Source: Rallus limicola
Lineage: Eukaryota; Chordata; Aves; Gruiformes; Rallidae
Reading direction: 5' to 3'
Length of the DNA stretch: 64,000 nucleotides
NCBI GenBank assembly: GCA_022605955.1
Contig: JAKCOZ010000003.1
Location: forward strand, 44,232,761 to 44,296,760
Part shown: positions 19,701 through 31,910 of the stretch, in pieces
Position numbering within the stretch: position 1 is the first letter of the stretch
Layout of the letters: every line of letters starts with the position of its first letter
The notes under the pieces: model-generated
The model's input: only the letters and a program-made list of their open reading frames with translations
The model's database searches: none
Told to the model about the DNA's origin: nothing
Position numbers and translations under genes: made by a program

Positions 19701-22685
19701 ACATGGAGCTGCTATTTTATATTGTGACTGCTTTGATTTTATTTTTGTTTTGTAATGAGATCTCAAGATCTGTGATGTTTGGAAACTCCTTGAACCTGCA
19801 GCTCTGTTAGTTACTGCTTATACCCAATATTATTTTTGTGGCCTGATTGAACAAAAATATGCTTTGAAATAAGTCAGATTGCTAATGAATCTCTGCCTAT
19901 TTACAATTTTTAAGTAACTTGTATACAGGCAAATCCCCATCTTTAATGAACTTTGGCATACAATAAAAATAGAGAACAAACTTTCTGGTGTGGCTTCTTG
20001 TCAGAAAAGCAGGGGAAAAAGTGTGAGTATTAAACAATCGTAAAAGGCCTTCCTTTTCTGCAGAGCATCATTTTGCTCTGTTAGAAAACTGGCTTCTGAA
20101 AACTTATAATGTGTGTGATGGAGCATTTAAGACTTAATTCATGAATTCCCAGTGTTTGCAGGTCAGAGCTATATACACTTTAGGTCATTCTCTAATCTGA
20201 GTTTAAGAAATAGATCTGTATTCCAAAAATAATTATTGGTCTTTTAATGTAACATAAAATGAGTAGCTTGAGCTAACTTTGCTTGGACTTGAAGAACCAG
20301 CGGCAAGGTGTTGGTGTATTGGGGGAACTAGATACTAATGTTACATTTTTATCTTCAGGGAGTGTTTAAGATATATTTTTCCGGGGTGTAATTTTAAAAA
20401 AGTGAAATAATAACCAGTGTTTTAATTTTACATAGCTGAAAATGTCAGCTATGAGGGGGATTGAAGTGTTTGAAGGGGGAGGAGCCTTAATATAATTGAT
20501 AATGACTTCTAAGTCTGCATTTACCATATTCAGGTCTGTTAACTAACATTTGGATGTTTCAGGAATATGTTCTTTCTGTTGCTTTTGTGTATCCCAGTGA
20601 AAAAGAGGACTTGCGTTTTGGGCACAAGGAAGACTTTCAAAATTCCAATCTGACCTTTGCATAGCTAGAACTTCAGAGGTTAAAGGCTGAAAACTTCGTG
20701 TTTTGGTGTCTTTGGCGTTAAGGACAGATACCAGTTCAGCAACAGAAGCTAAGCTAGGATAGGAGAACAGTCAACAACCAGCCTTCTAAGGGTGTCCTTA
20801 GAGCACATAACTTTTGGAAGTGGAAATTCATCCTGACTTGTGCAGGATAAAAATTGGAGTAAGACTTTGTGGCTGTAACACGAAGTTCTCCTTGTGCCTG
20901 GGAAAAGGTGAGGCTGTTAACAGACTTGCTGAGCGTGTTTGTCATTGTGTAAGTCATGGCTGTTGGGAAACACTGGAGGAACTTGTTCAGCTAAACCCAT
21001 GCAGATCCTGTGGTTTGAGGTAAGACTGCCGCATTCTGATGCGAGCAGGACATTGCTGGTCAGATGCAAGAACTTCCAGTAACAATTTCAGTTTACTTGT
21101 CTCAGTTTGCAAGTACCTTACTAAATTACACTTTTAGCATTTAATTAATTCAAATAAAAAAAGTGCATTAATTTAATGGTGGCAATAAGGTAGAAAAGCT
21201 AAACTATGCAAATTTGAGTTTTGAAATTGTGGTGACTTTAATAGCCTTGTATAAGGAGAAAGCCAAACTGCAGTTGTTATTCACACTTCCTGTGACCTGT
21301 CAAGTCAATAAAAGCATGCTGATTTTCTTGAGAAATCAATGAATGTGTTGCCCGTTCTGTCGTTCAGATACGTAAGCCATCAGAGGTACTTCCTGTCAGC
21401 CACTAGCCCTGGCTTATGAAATGTTCATAAGCCCTGGCTTATGGAATGATATGGCTGTTTTCTCTGCTAACCCAGTGTCTTTGAAATGCAAAATGATGCT
21501 AATCTGGTGATAAGCATCCATGTGACATGTCTGGAAGGCCATGTGCTAGGTATGTTCTGATCAGGAAATACCGGCATATCCCCAAACTGTGACTGAGCGT
21601 CAAGATACGATCAAAACATTTCCTTCATTTTGTCAGATTCTAAACTGAAGTATCTCTGTTGGAAGTTTATAGTAGCCTTCATGCCTGACACAGGACTCCA
21701 GTGCTCAAGTCCTGGACTCAATGCTGTGATTATTTTCATTAATTAGGAGTTCAGTTGTGATCTTCCTGACCTGTCATTAATTGCTAGAAACTGAAGATTA
21801 CTGTGTTGATGTTTCTTGTTACCTCAAATCTCTGCACAGCCTTACTGTACAGATTCACATCTGGTCTTGCTCAAGGAAAATGGCTTCGTATCTCTGTTCC
21901 AAACATCTTGGACAATGGAGTAAAGAAAACAGATGCCTGTATAATCTACTGAAGTGAAGGTTTTCAACTTTTTGTTTGTTGAAAAGCTGAGGGAATGTGC
22001 TGTTTCTGTCGCATCCAGCTTTGTCACAGTTTGATTCCAATGCTGTAGTGGGTATTAGTAAGATTATTCCTCTTTAAAAATAATTTTTACAACAGATTTT
22101 TAGAAGTATCTTTGTAGTTGTTAATCTCCTGCTTTAAAGTCTTTGGTTTACAATTATATTAGAATTAAAAAAAACCCAAACAAAACAACAAAACAAGCCA
22201 CAGCTGACGTCTTTTGGGATGATGGTGAGACTAGGCATTTTATTAAGGTCATGTGCGTGCATGTATATAAATAGAAAGCACCCTGCTATGGCTTTAAAAT
22301 TGCATTGTTTTTAAAGTTCTAGAGGGCACCTCGAGTTGTTATGATTGGACTGTCCTTTGGAAGTGCTATGAGTTTAAGGTTTTGCCTCCTAGGATACGTT
22401 CCTAGGGAGAATTTCTCATAATCAATAGTGCATTTCTCGTAATGAATAGTGCATTTTTAGCGTGGTGGTTTATGTCAGGGAGAGCTGTTAAAGCTAGGTA
22501 TTCTAAAATATTAGCAAGCAGTCAGCATGTCTTGGGTTTACATAAATGTATGCAATGTGGCTCCTGACTTCCCTGAACTAATCTTTGCTCCTTTTCAGAT
22601 CTGTAGTTTGTGAGAGTTGCCAAAAATGTTTTCCATGTAGTCCTTGAAAGATCCTGACCTCTAAGAGTGACAGTGCAGTGAGTGG
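19701..22685. other. Intergenic after BTF3, no gene seen
   Basis: AT-rich unique DNA with no domain-bearing ORF. Two short imperfect tandem duplications are visible: GCCCTGGCTTATG at about 21407 and 21431, and AATAGTGCATTT at about 22424 and 22446. Confidence 0.5.
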
Positions 22686-23395
22686 GGAGGAATAACCCCA
22701 GGCACCAGTACAGCTTAGAAGTTGACCTACTGGGAAGTAGCTCTGCAGAGAAGGACCTGGGAGTCCTGGTAGACAACAAGTTCTCCGTGAGCCTGGCCTG
22801 TGCCCCTATGGCCAAGATGACTAATAGTGTCCTGGGGTGCATTAAGAAGAGAGTGGCCTGCAGGTTGAGGGAGGTTCTCCTCCCCCTCTACTCTGCCCTG
22901 GTGGGACCACACCTGGAGTGCTGTGCCAAGTTCTGGGCTCCCCAGTTCAAGAAAGACTGGACACCAGAGAGAGTCCAGTGAAGGACTACAAAGATGATGA
23001 GGGGACTGGAGCATCTCTCGTATGAGGAACAGGCTGAGAGAGCTGGGTCTGTTTAGTCTGGAGAAAACTGAGAGGGGATCTGATAAATGCTTATAAATAG
23101 CTGAAATGTGTTTGTCAAGAGGATGGGGCCAGATTCTTCTCAGTGATGCCCACTGATAGGGCAATGGGCACAAAGTGGAACATAGGAACTCCATCTGAAC
23201 ATGAGGAAAAACTTCACAGTGAGGGTGACAGAGCCCTGGCACAGGCTGCTCAGGGAGGTTGTGGAGTCTCCTCTGCAGATACTCAAAACCCGCCTGGACA
23301 TGATCCTGTGCAGCCTGCTCTAGGTGATCCTGCTTTAGCAGGGCTTGGACTAGATGATCTCCAGAGGTCCGTTCTCACCCCTATCATTTAAAAAA
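22686..23395 (+). mobile_element. CR1 LINE fragment, sense, ORF2 C terminus and 3'UTR
   Basis: Translates in pieces to CR1 ORF2 C-terminal sequence (SSAEKDLGVLVDNKFSVSLA, then LYSALVGPHLECC), with frameshifts and a stop. It ends in the CR1 3'UTR (GGACTAGATGATCTCCAGAG). About 0.7 kb, 5'-truncated, dead. Confidence 0.92.
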
Positions 23396-26300
23396 ATGTT
23401 TGATCCTGTAAAGGTAATGTGAATATGAGTAGTTATGGGATTAATGCCTAAACTAAAGATAAGATGAAGTGAAAAAATGTAATAGCTGCGGCAGCAGAGA
23501 AGCATCCTCGTTGATTTGAGGTGTCTGGTACAAGTTTTTGTGACTGGGACAGTTGGTGTCCAAAGCAGTAGGTAGGAGTTGATGTGAAAATTTAGGTTTT
23601 TTCCCAGCTGCTTTGCACCACTTAGTGTTAGGAACCATGAGATGGTGTGGTTCTTTCTGGTTTAGAGTTGTTCTAAACAACGTGGAACTGGCATAGCCAG
23701 CTCACATGGGTGGGGTTTGCCTTCAGCGTGTGTTGGGGCAGCATTTGGATAAACAGTCCCCATGTGCATCTGCAGCATTTCATGCTCCAGTAATTCCTAC
23801 CCGGGGGTGATAATCTTTAAGATACTTTTAGACGTTTTTTTACTGTTTGTAGAAGCTGGGGTAGTCTGCAGATACCGGGATTCACTGAATCATCTTCTAC
23901 CAGCATAGAAAATTGAGAGCTGCTTAGATGTGACCTTGTGCACGTATACCCTGGTGTCTAGGCTGAACTCTGCCAAGAACTGTAGACTAGATGGGTTGTA
24001 ATTCTGCGCTAGCCTGTCAGACCCCTATTCCCATTATAGTTGTTTCTCACAGTTAGGTGTTGTCCTATTTAAATTACTTGTACCTTGAAAAATTGTGTTA
24101 TTTGTTTCAAAATCTGGAATTGTTTCTACTTTTGCTTTCTTGGTTATATCCCACTCTGTAGCACTCGAGTTTCACTGGGAAGTACGGTGTATTTAACACG
24201 CTGACTGTGTCAGCAGGCTGTTAAGTTAAATTCCAAGGGGGACTTGAGCCTTCAAGGATGTGCCAGTATATTTTTCCGGAAGGCTGTGGCTCTTCTTGAA
24301 ACCTTCATATTTTATGTGAGCAGAAAAGCATAATGCTCCTAAACAAAAGCCTGTTTGGAGACAATGGCAATGTTGTTATGCCTGTGAATCTTACCCTGTG
24401 CTCGTGATGGATGCTCTGACACAGATGCAGAATCGCAAGGCCAGCTGTTCTTGTGATGCATTTCCAGAAGCAACTGTGTTTTGAGTCCTTTAAGTTATAA
24501 CATTTAAGACTAACCTAGGTGTAGCCCAATGGCTACAAATGCAGGGCGCAGGGGTTTTTAGGGTTTAGCTGGAGCTTGCCTGTTTTTCAGTCCTTGCTAG
24601 GACCCTGGATGATGCTTGCGCATCGAGTTTGCCTGCAGACTGTGTGATCTGGTGTCCTCCAGCTGGCAGCAATGGGGAAAGGCTGAGTCGTGCTGTTGGA
24701 TGGGGTGATAGGTTGTCCTGGAGATTGCTTGTCCTGCAGATGTGTTGGAACTTGTGTGGAAATGATGCTGTCCTGTAAGCTGTGTTTTATGTCTATGAAA
24801 TAGAGATGCGGGTGTGCCAGAAACACTTGAGGGCTGTGAAAAACATGTCACATAGCAGTATTTGACGTGTTGTGATTTTGGTCCTAAAAAAAAGAAGTAC
24901 ATGCAGTTGGCTTACATGATGAATCAAAACAATACTCCCTACAATGAGGTCAGAGGTCAGTGCCTTTTTTTCTTTTTGTTTTCTTTTTCTTTTTTTTCCT
25001 CTCTTCCCCAGAGGATTATTCAGAGATTACTTAGGGAGAAGGATGAGCTGTACATCAGTCTCACAGCTGTAATCCATCTTGTTGCTGTGCCCAGTTTACA
25101 TGTGCCTTTCTGTTGGGCTCTGCAACCTTCCTGGCTGGTTTAGGCGTGCTTGGTTGGCTTCATCACCACTCATCTGCTGAAGACTGACTGACATGCTTTA
25201 CAGTCCTGTGTGCCCAGAGAGTTGCAGGCTTAATTTGGTGGCAAATCAACCTCAACAGAAACATCCATTCAGACGTCATTCCTAGGACTAACCCCTAACA
25301 ATATCTTTGATCTTTAAAGTTCCAAGTGACTGGATTCCTAATTCACCCAGCTACACGTCCCTTGCCAGGCGGAGCGGTGTACTTCCTGGACACGCTATGT
25401 GCTGCACAGCAGGAGGCAGGCGCAAGCGGAACCACTATAACAATACTAATGATGATCGTTCTGGTGAGGGACTGTGTCTGCACTCCTGTGATTTAGGCTG
25501 CTCTTGTAAAGGGAAAAAGGTCTGGTGCACAGTGTTCAGGAAAAACTGCTGGAATGTGCCTGTCAGCTTCCTAGTGAAGAATGCACAATGGGTTTTAGTC
25601 TGTCGTACCAGTATATACAGTTTGTGTCCTTTTTTTGGTGTCCCTTACCCTTTACAGTTTCATGAGAATACATGGTATCGCTTTTTTTCTTGTTAGGGAT
25701 TACCCAGAGCTGTGAACGTAAACTGCTTGGACAGAACAGGTTACCAAGAATCAGGATAAGCTTTCACAGTTGCTCCTCCTTCTGACACTTTTTGTTCCAG
25801 GTACTGTTACTAAGCAGTCCTGGAGATGGTGGTTCTGGCCTTGCTTTACACTTCAGACTGTTGGTTATGTAGTGTCACTGGGGTTTAAAGAAGTGAGTTT
25901 CAAGGTTGCTTTTAAAGGTTAGTGGAAGGACCAAGACACAGCAAAGCTACCCTAGACATCCAAAATGTGTGATGAAAATGAGTAGAAATTTATCTGTGTT
26001 GTTTCTCAGCCAAGTAAGAGTAGGGTTCAGTGGCTGATTTTCATCCCCTTGGAGTTCAGTAATAGTATTTCTGTGGGAATACAGCTGGGAGACCAGATGC
26101 TGAATTCTCTGAAAAAGAGAGGAGGGAGCCTTGCCTCATAGCTCTGGGACAGAGCTTGCCTCTGGTGCCACTGTGGAGCTGCGGGTACCTGAAATAGGTC
26201 TTGGAAAAGGAGGAGTGCAGAGGCCCTGTCTTCTATCCCTTGGCTCCCTGTTGTGGCCACCAGCTCCCTGTCTCATTTGAGGAGGAGTGGGATACTGGTT

Positions 26301-27179
26301 GGTTTTTATTTTTGTTAGTATATCTAACAAGGGAAAACCCCCAGGAGGCTGAAGGGAGACAACGCTTTACCCTGGGAAGGTCTGGCAGGAGGTTACTGCT
26401 TTCTGTAACTGTCTCAGAAACACAAGTGGGGAATTCAAACTACAAGACAGATGAACAAAGAAGGCAACAGAGTGGAACTAGTAACAGCCCCAGGGAAAAA
26501 CAGAACAGACAGGAAAGAGTGCTGCAAAGTGTTCATCAAATTTACATGCAAATAGTAACACAAACATTGTACACGATTAACTCCACACTTCACTGAATCC
26601 TGTCTGGATGAAAATGTATAGGTTCAAAGTTATGTTGCAGTCACCTGACACTAAGCGGACAAATAGGTTCTTTCCTGTTCTTGGCAGAATGATGGTGGCA
26701 CTAAGTTGTAGTTAGAATTAAAGCTTGTTTTTCATAACACTATGTTAGCATTTGTATAGCACAGAATTTAATATTAGAATGGCGTAGGATTCCTCCAAAA
26801 GTAGACAATTTATACATAGCATAATACAGATTTTGTAATACAAATTAACTTACTATTTCTGATCACCTAGCTACTAACTTAACTTATGGTTTCTAATCAC
26901 CTAGATCCTCTGCAGATTGGGTCTGATCTTAAATCGTGTATCAATATAACTATCATCAGCTAGACTCACAAAACCTAGGAGTCCCTCCCTCAGTTCTTGA
27001 GGAAGAAGTCGAAGGTAGATGCATCCCTGGTCACACGGTACTCCCAGGTCTCACTGTCCAGCAGCAATTCTGGCCAGAGTTCCTCCCTTAGGACTTGTAG
27101 CTGGTGGTTTTACTGACACTGCTCTGGGGGCTATTACAGATCCCTGTTGTGTGGTGGGGTCATCTACACCAACCGTTTG
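23396..27179. other. Intergenic, no gene seen
   Basis: Unique-looking DNA. The longest open frames (up to about 130 codons) show no domain, start context or splice logic. A short repeated phrase (TCACCTAG) occurs at about 26863 and 26897. Confidence 0.45.
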
Positions 27180-27555
27180 ACTGGGTGCCTGGGACCTTCA
27201 GACCTGTCAAGGGGGAGTATTTGGCCTGGTGCCCAGGAACCTTGAGACCACTGGAGAGGGGAAGGAGAAACTTGCTTGGTTCATCCACTGCGGATGCAGG
27301 ACCTTCATGGCCTGATAATGAAGGGAACAAATATGTGCCCAGGAACCTTGGGGCCTCTGGAGAGGGGAAGAAAAAAAAACTGTTTGGTTTGTCCACTGAG
27401 GACACAGGATCTTCAAGGCCTAATAATGGGGGGAACAAGTATGTGCCCAGGAACCTTGAGATCACTGGAAAAGGGAAGAAGAAAACAGATTGGTTCATCC
27501 ACTGGGGATGCAGGACCTTCAAGGCCTGATAACAAGGGGAACAACTACGTGACCC
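27180..27555. repeat. Minisatellite, period about 107 bp, about 3.5 copies
   Basis: The phrase GTGCCCAGGAACCTTG recurs at 27229, 27335 and 27443, spaced 106 and 108 bp. A diverged first copy starts near 27183 (GGTGCCTGGGACCTT). Each unit also holds GGTTCATCCACTG and CAGGACCTTCA-type phrases. Copies differ by substitutions and small A-run changes. The period is near a multiple of three, which leaves repetitive open frames on both strands; no coding is inferred. Confidence 0.9.
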
Positions 27556-30500
27556 GCTCGGTCCCAAAGAATGTCTGCTTGCCTTGTAAAATTGTGTTAT
27601 GCTAAACATGCTGCCAGGGGTGGGGAGCAGGAGTACTGGTCACAGTTCCTTTAGGAATGTCTTTACAGACACTGTCTTAACTTCTTTTAATCAAATATTA
27701 ACAATCTGCTTAGGGTTATTCTTTGTCATCTTCATTGGTTCACAGTTTCTATCTTGGGCATTGCCTAACTGTGAGAAAGAGGAACGTCTTTCAACAGTTA
27801 AAAGTGGATGCATAAAATTTTGTTTTCTGTTTGGTAGTATTATTTCAGACCTGTATTATTGCCTGCAATGGACAATAAATGCTGCTTTAACTTTCACTTC
27901 CCTGCCAGGCAGCTAAAAGCCTGTCTGCCTTGCACCGTCAGGTTTCTGAGCTGCTGCAACTGTAAATGAATGTTAATTCTGACAAATGTACCCACAGTGC
28001 AGCAGGCTGGAGTTCATTTGTTGTGCGCTCCCTCTGTTAAATAGACCAGAGTACCCTGCAAAGTCAAACATGAGTGAGGGAAGTAAAGACTTTGCAACTC
28101 TCCAGCGTTTGGCTGTCATTACTACACGAAGGCAGTCTGTGTTGGCAGTCTCTGTTGCCAGGCAGAGCTCATCTGTGGTTACACGCTGCATGTTGGATTT
28201 GGCAAAAATAATGTAGCTAGTCAGGAAAAACGACATGTTTGGTAACACTCTGAAGTACAGCGCACTGTGATTCAAGCTCAAATGTCAAATAGTTTTATTA
28301 ACATTCCTGTGAGAAAATACATTGGTGAGAGCTTTTGGTAAAAGGTTTGAGGAGAATCAGCTCAGAGCTAAGATTTTGATTGCAGTATTTTCAAATTCCT
28401 CTGATCTTGTGGCATGCCATGGCAAGGAAACACTGCTGCCTTCAGACTGGTGAGTGTGGTTCAAAGGTAACTCCCTGTGTCTTATCTCTGCCATCAGAGG
28501 CTAGGGAAACTGCTCAATAAAATAATCAGCAGGCTGACATTTTTGGTGTTAAGTCCCATTTTCTGTGCTGAATCAGGGGCTTTATGCCTTTTATAAACAA
28601 AGAAAACTGAATATTGGAGAAATACATCAAGAGAAACAAAAAATAATTGGACCACTGAAGCACAAAGTATGTGAAGCATGCTGTTGATATTGCATAATCA
28701 ACAGTTGTCTGTGTGCTCCTGTTTTTTGTTTTTTGTTCCTCCAGTGAGTAAAGCTTTTTTTTTTTTTTTGGATAATTTTTTTTTATTTTCCTCACCCCCA
28801 GTTTGCTAACTCTTAGGTTCTCCTCAGGGTGTTAGAATCAGATCTTACAAAATACCACTGGCCCTTCCCTGCAGGTCCCTCACAAAGGCCACAGGACACT
28901 TCAATTCCAAGTTTATTGCCTCGGCAGCAGAATGTTACGCTACAGAAAGGGCTCTTGGTGCAGGAAACAGCTTCTGAAAGATTACTGCCTTCACCTTTGT
29001 CCTTGCTTCTGTGGGATATGTGGTGACGGCTACCTGACACTTTACTTGAAATTCTACTGCAAAAGATTTAAGACATTTTATATTTTGCTATTTCCCTCTA
29101 TGCTGCTCTGTTTCAGTATCTGCCCCTGTAACAAAAAAGGCATTTTCTGGGATTTGTTTTCAGGCAATAGTTAGGAATTCATTGGTTTATTTCCTCTGTA
29201 TTAATGCTGGCTGAAGTTCAGGACAAAATACAAAGTAAAGTAACTATAAAGGTTTATCATTTAGAACAAGTACTTTCCTGTAATACAAATAAGGAAGGGA
29301 AAGGAAATTCTGTTCCTTATGCACAATTATTAGCATGTCTATACATAAGATGTCTTAAAAATTAATCGGAAATAAGTTCAAAAAAACCAGAGTTTGCATT
29401 TTATTTGCATTGCTTTTCAAGAAACATGGATGTTCAACATCTGTTTTTACAAAGGCCATTACATCTCAGTATTTCTAATATGCAACTTCACAATAATCAT
29501 CACTTCATGTTATTTTAACATTACATATAAGTAGGTATCATGAAACTTTCCTTTTCCTGATTATATGGTGTGTCAGATTTACTGTCTTTCATCTGATTTA
29601 ACCATGTGTGATACAGTAAAACTGGTGCAAACCCTATATATAAAGAAATAGAAGTGTCAAGGCCTGGTAGATAGACAGTACCTAAATGTGTCAAAGATTT
29701 CACCACCACCTGTAAGATCAATTATGTCTTCCTGCTCTACCTCCCTGAAGGCTCACTCTGTTTCTGATTTCAACTTCGTTAAAGGAATGGATCTCTGGAT
29801 CAGCTCTCACACAAACGGTCTCTCAGAGGTTAACTCCTCCCTGATTTACCCCTTCCATACATCACTGATGAGAAAAAAAGTGGCCAGAAATTCAGGTTTA
29901 ATCCATGTAGGTTTGGATTTTTCCCCCCTATGTTTTCCCTTGATGTGTATTCAGTTACTTTGAAACAACAAAGTTAGTGTTCTGAATTCATTATTTCTCC
30001 GGCTCTGACTCAGCGAGCTCCGCTGGATTATTCCCCAGCCTTTGGTCAGGATCACAGTGCACGCACGTACTTTAAACAAGGCTGATTTCCTTTGTGCACA
30101 GACTGGCTTTTAGATAGAAAAATTAAACATAAGAGAGACATGCCATACTAGGAATGCAGTAACTTAACAGGGTCCACTCCCATCTTGTAAATTCCAGGTG
30201 CAGAGCTAAATTGGAGGTGGTGCTCGTTCCCCACAGACTGGGGAAAAAAGGCAGGGATGAGGAGTGCGTGTGTGAGCAGATGCCAGACCTCTGGTGGACA
30301 CAATGGAGAAATGCTTATGGAAACATATGTCCTGACAGGGAAAAGTTCTGAAAAGTCTCAAGATCTTATCTATTATATGTGTAAAACTATCACAAGTCCC
30401 ATCACTGGGTAATTAGTTTTGATTAAGTACAGCGGCCCCAGAAAATCAGTTAACATTGAAATTAGTTGAAAAATCAGGCAAAGTTGTTGTTATTCTAACT

Positions 30501-30585
30501 GCACAGTTACACTAGGACAAACCCCCAGGCCCTGGGGCAAAAGGCTGGAGAGCAGCCCTACAGGAGGAGATCTAGGGGGATGGTG
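27556..30585. other. Intergenic, no gene seen
   Basis: AT-rich unique DNA without a supportable gene. A T-run lies at 28756-28770. Nothing here resembles exons of the neighbouring genes. Confidence 0.5.
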
Positions 30586-31145
30586 ATGATGAGTTAAATA
30601 TCAGTCAACAGTGTGCCCTGGGAGCCAAAAGGGTCAACCAGGCCCTGGGCACACCAAGCAAAACATAGCTGGTCAAGGGAGGGGATTGTCCCACCCAGCA
30701 CTCGTGTGGCCCCCACCTCCACTTGTGGGCAAAGGTGACCAAGATGGGGAAAGGATTCGAGGGTAAGATTTAGGAGGAACATCTGAGGTAATTTTGTTTG
30801 TTCAGCTTGAGGAAGGCTAAGGGTGAGCTTGTCACATCCTACAACTTTCTTGAGGGAGAGAATGGAGGGGAGGTGCTGATCTTCTCTCTCTGGGGACCAG
30901 GGACCAGACGCGAAGAGATGAAACAAAACTGCATGAGGGGAAGTTCAGAGTTGGCACTGGGAAAAAACTCTTCACTGAGAGGGTGGATGGCCACTGGATC
31001 AGGCTCCCCAGGGCAGCGGTCACAGTATGAAACCTGTTAGAGTTCAAGAAGAGTCTGGACAAAGCTTTTAGTTTAGTTTCATATAGTCCTGTGAGGAGCA
31101 GGGAGCTGGACACTGATCTTTACAGGTCACTTCTAACTGGAGATA
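30586..31145 (+). mobile_element. Diverged CR1 LINE 3' fragment, sense
   Basis: Similar in order to the CR1 3' end at 53900-54390: GCTTGAGGAAGGCTAAGGG, GGTGCTGATCTTCTCTCTCT, CTTCACTGAGAGGGTGG, then GGAGCTGGACACTGATC. Heavily mutated, so it is an older copy. Confidence 0.75.
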
Positions 31146-31379
31146 CGCTACAATCAAAGGGATAATGCTTTGGCAGAAGGCTGCAATGCAGTTAGGTTCT
31201 GGTTTCTCTTCCAGCAGAAAGCTGTCTGCTTTCAGCCACTGCAGGGAGGACGATTAGGAGACAGGAATTTTGCACTTGCACTGAGGCTTCCCTAGGCCAC
31301 AGAAACTTCTACCTAGGATGCTTTGAACTACAACAGGGAGGCAGACGTAGGCGGAAAGAAATCAGGTAGAAATTAAACT

Positions 31380-31910
31380 ACATCAAAGTTCTTTAATTTA
31401 TTAACAACTTCTTAAAATTCAGATACAGTCAAAAGCTGACACAGTAATATTAACTGGGGGTCTTGCCAACAATCACACAAGGTGCACATTTTGGTATTAT
31501 TAATAGTAAAGACATCTATTTCCTATGGTGATACACCTCAAGGTCTAAACAAATTTCTTACTATGAATATGTATCAATGATGTGATGAAGTAGTATTCTT
31601 GGCACAGTGCCACCTACTGCACTTGGTGTAAACACAGAGATGGTTAAAATTGGTTTTATTTACTTCATGCTTAACAACTACTTTCTATTTCTTCTAGAAA
31701 TTATGTAAAATGTATTTAAGAAATGGGTGACATTGTTTATTTCTATGAACAACAATGACAGAGAAGGAAGATTAAAAAGCTTAACTAAAGCCAGCAAATA
31801 GTTGAACTGAGGTAAAGTTACAAAACAACCAACCCTTGTCACTGATTACAGGGCTAAAAACCATTTTGAACCTCGAAGCCAGGAACCAATAGCTGCAGAA
31901 GAGCCAATCA
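31380..31910 (-). terminator. ANKRA2: ANKRA2 3'UTR with probable poly(A) signal
   Basis: Downstream of the ANKRA2 stop on the minus strand. The most distal AATAAA in this stretch is at 31397-31402 (TTTATT on the plus strand). Other signals occur nearer the stop (about 31655 and 31737), so alternative ends are possible. The extent is inferred. Confidence 0.55.

Noticed and set aside
22682..22981. 99-codon frame with a protein-like look (and similar ones at 52819, 53543, 59928 and 60989)
   Set aside because: These are reading-frame pieces of CR1 ORF2, not host genes.
27160..27609. A 149-codon repetitive frame on the minus strand and matching plus frames
   Set aside because: The minisatellite period is close to a multiple of three, which keeps frames open; copies differ by indels and no domain is visible.
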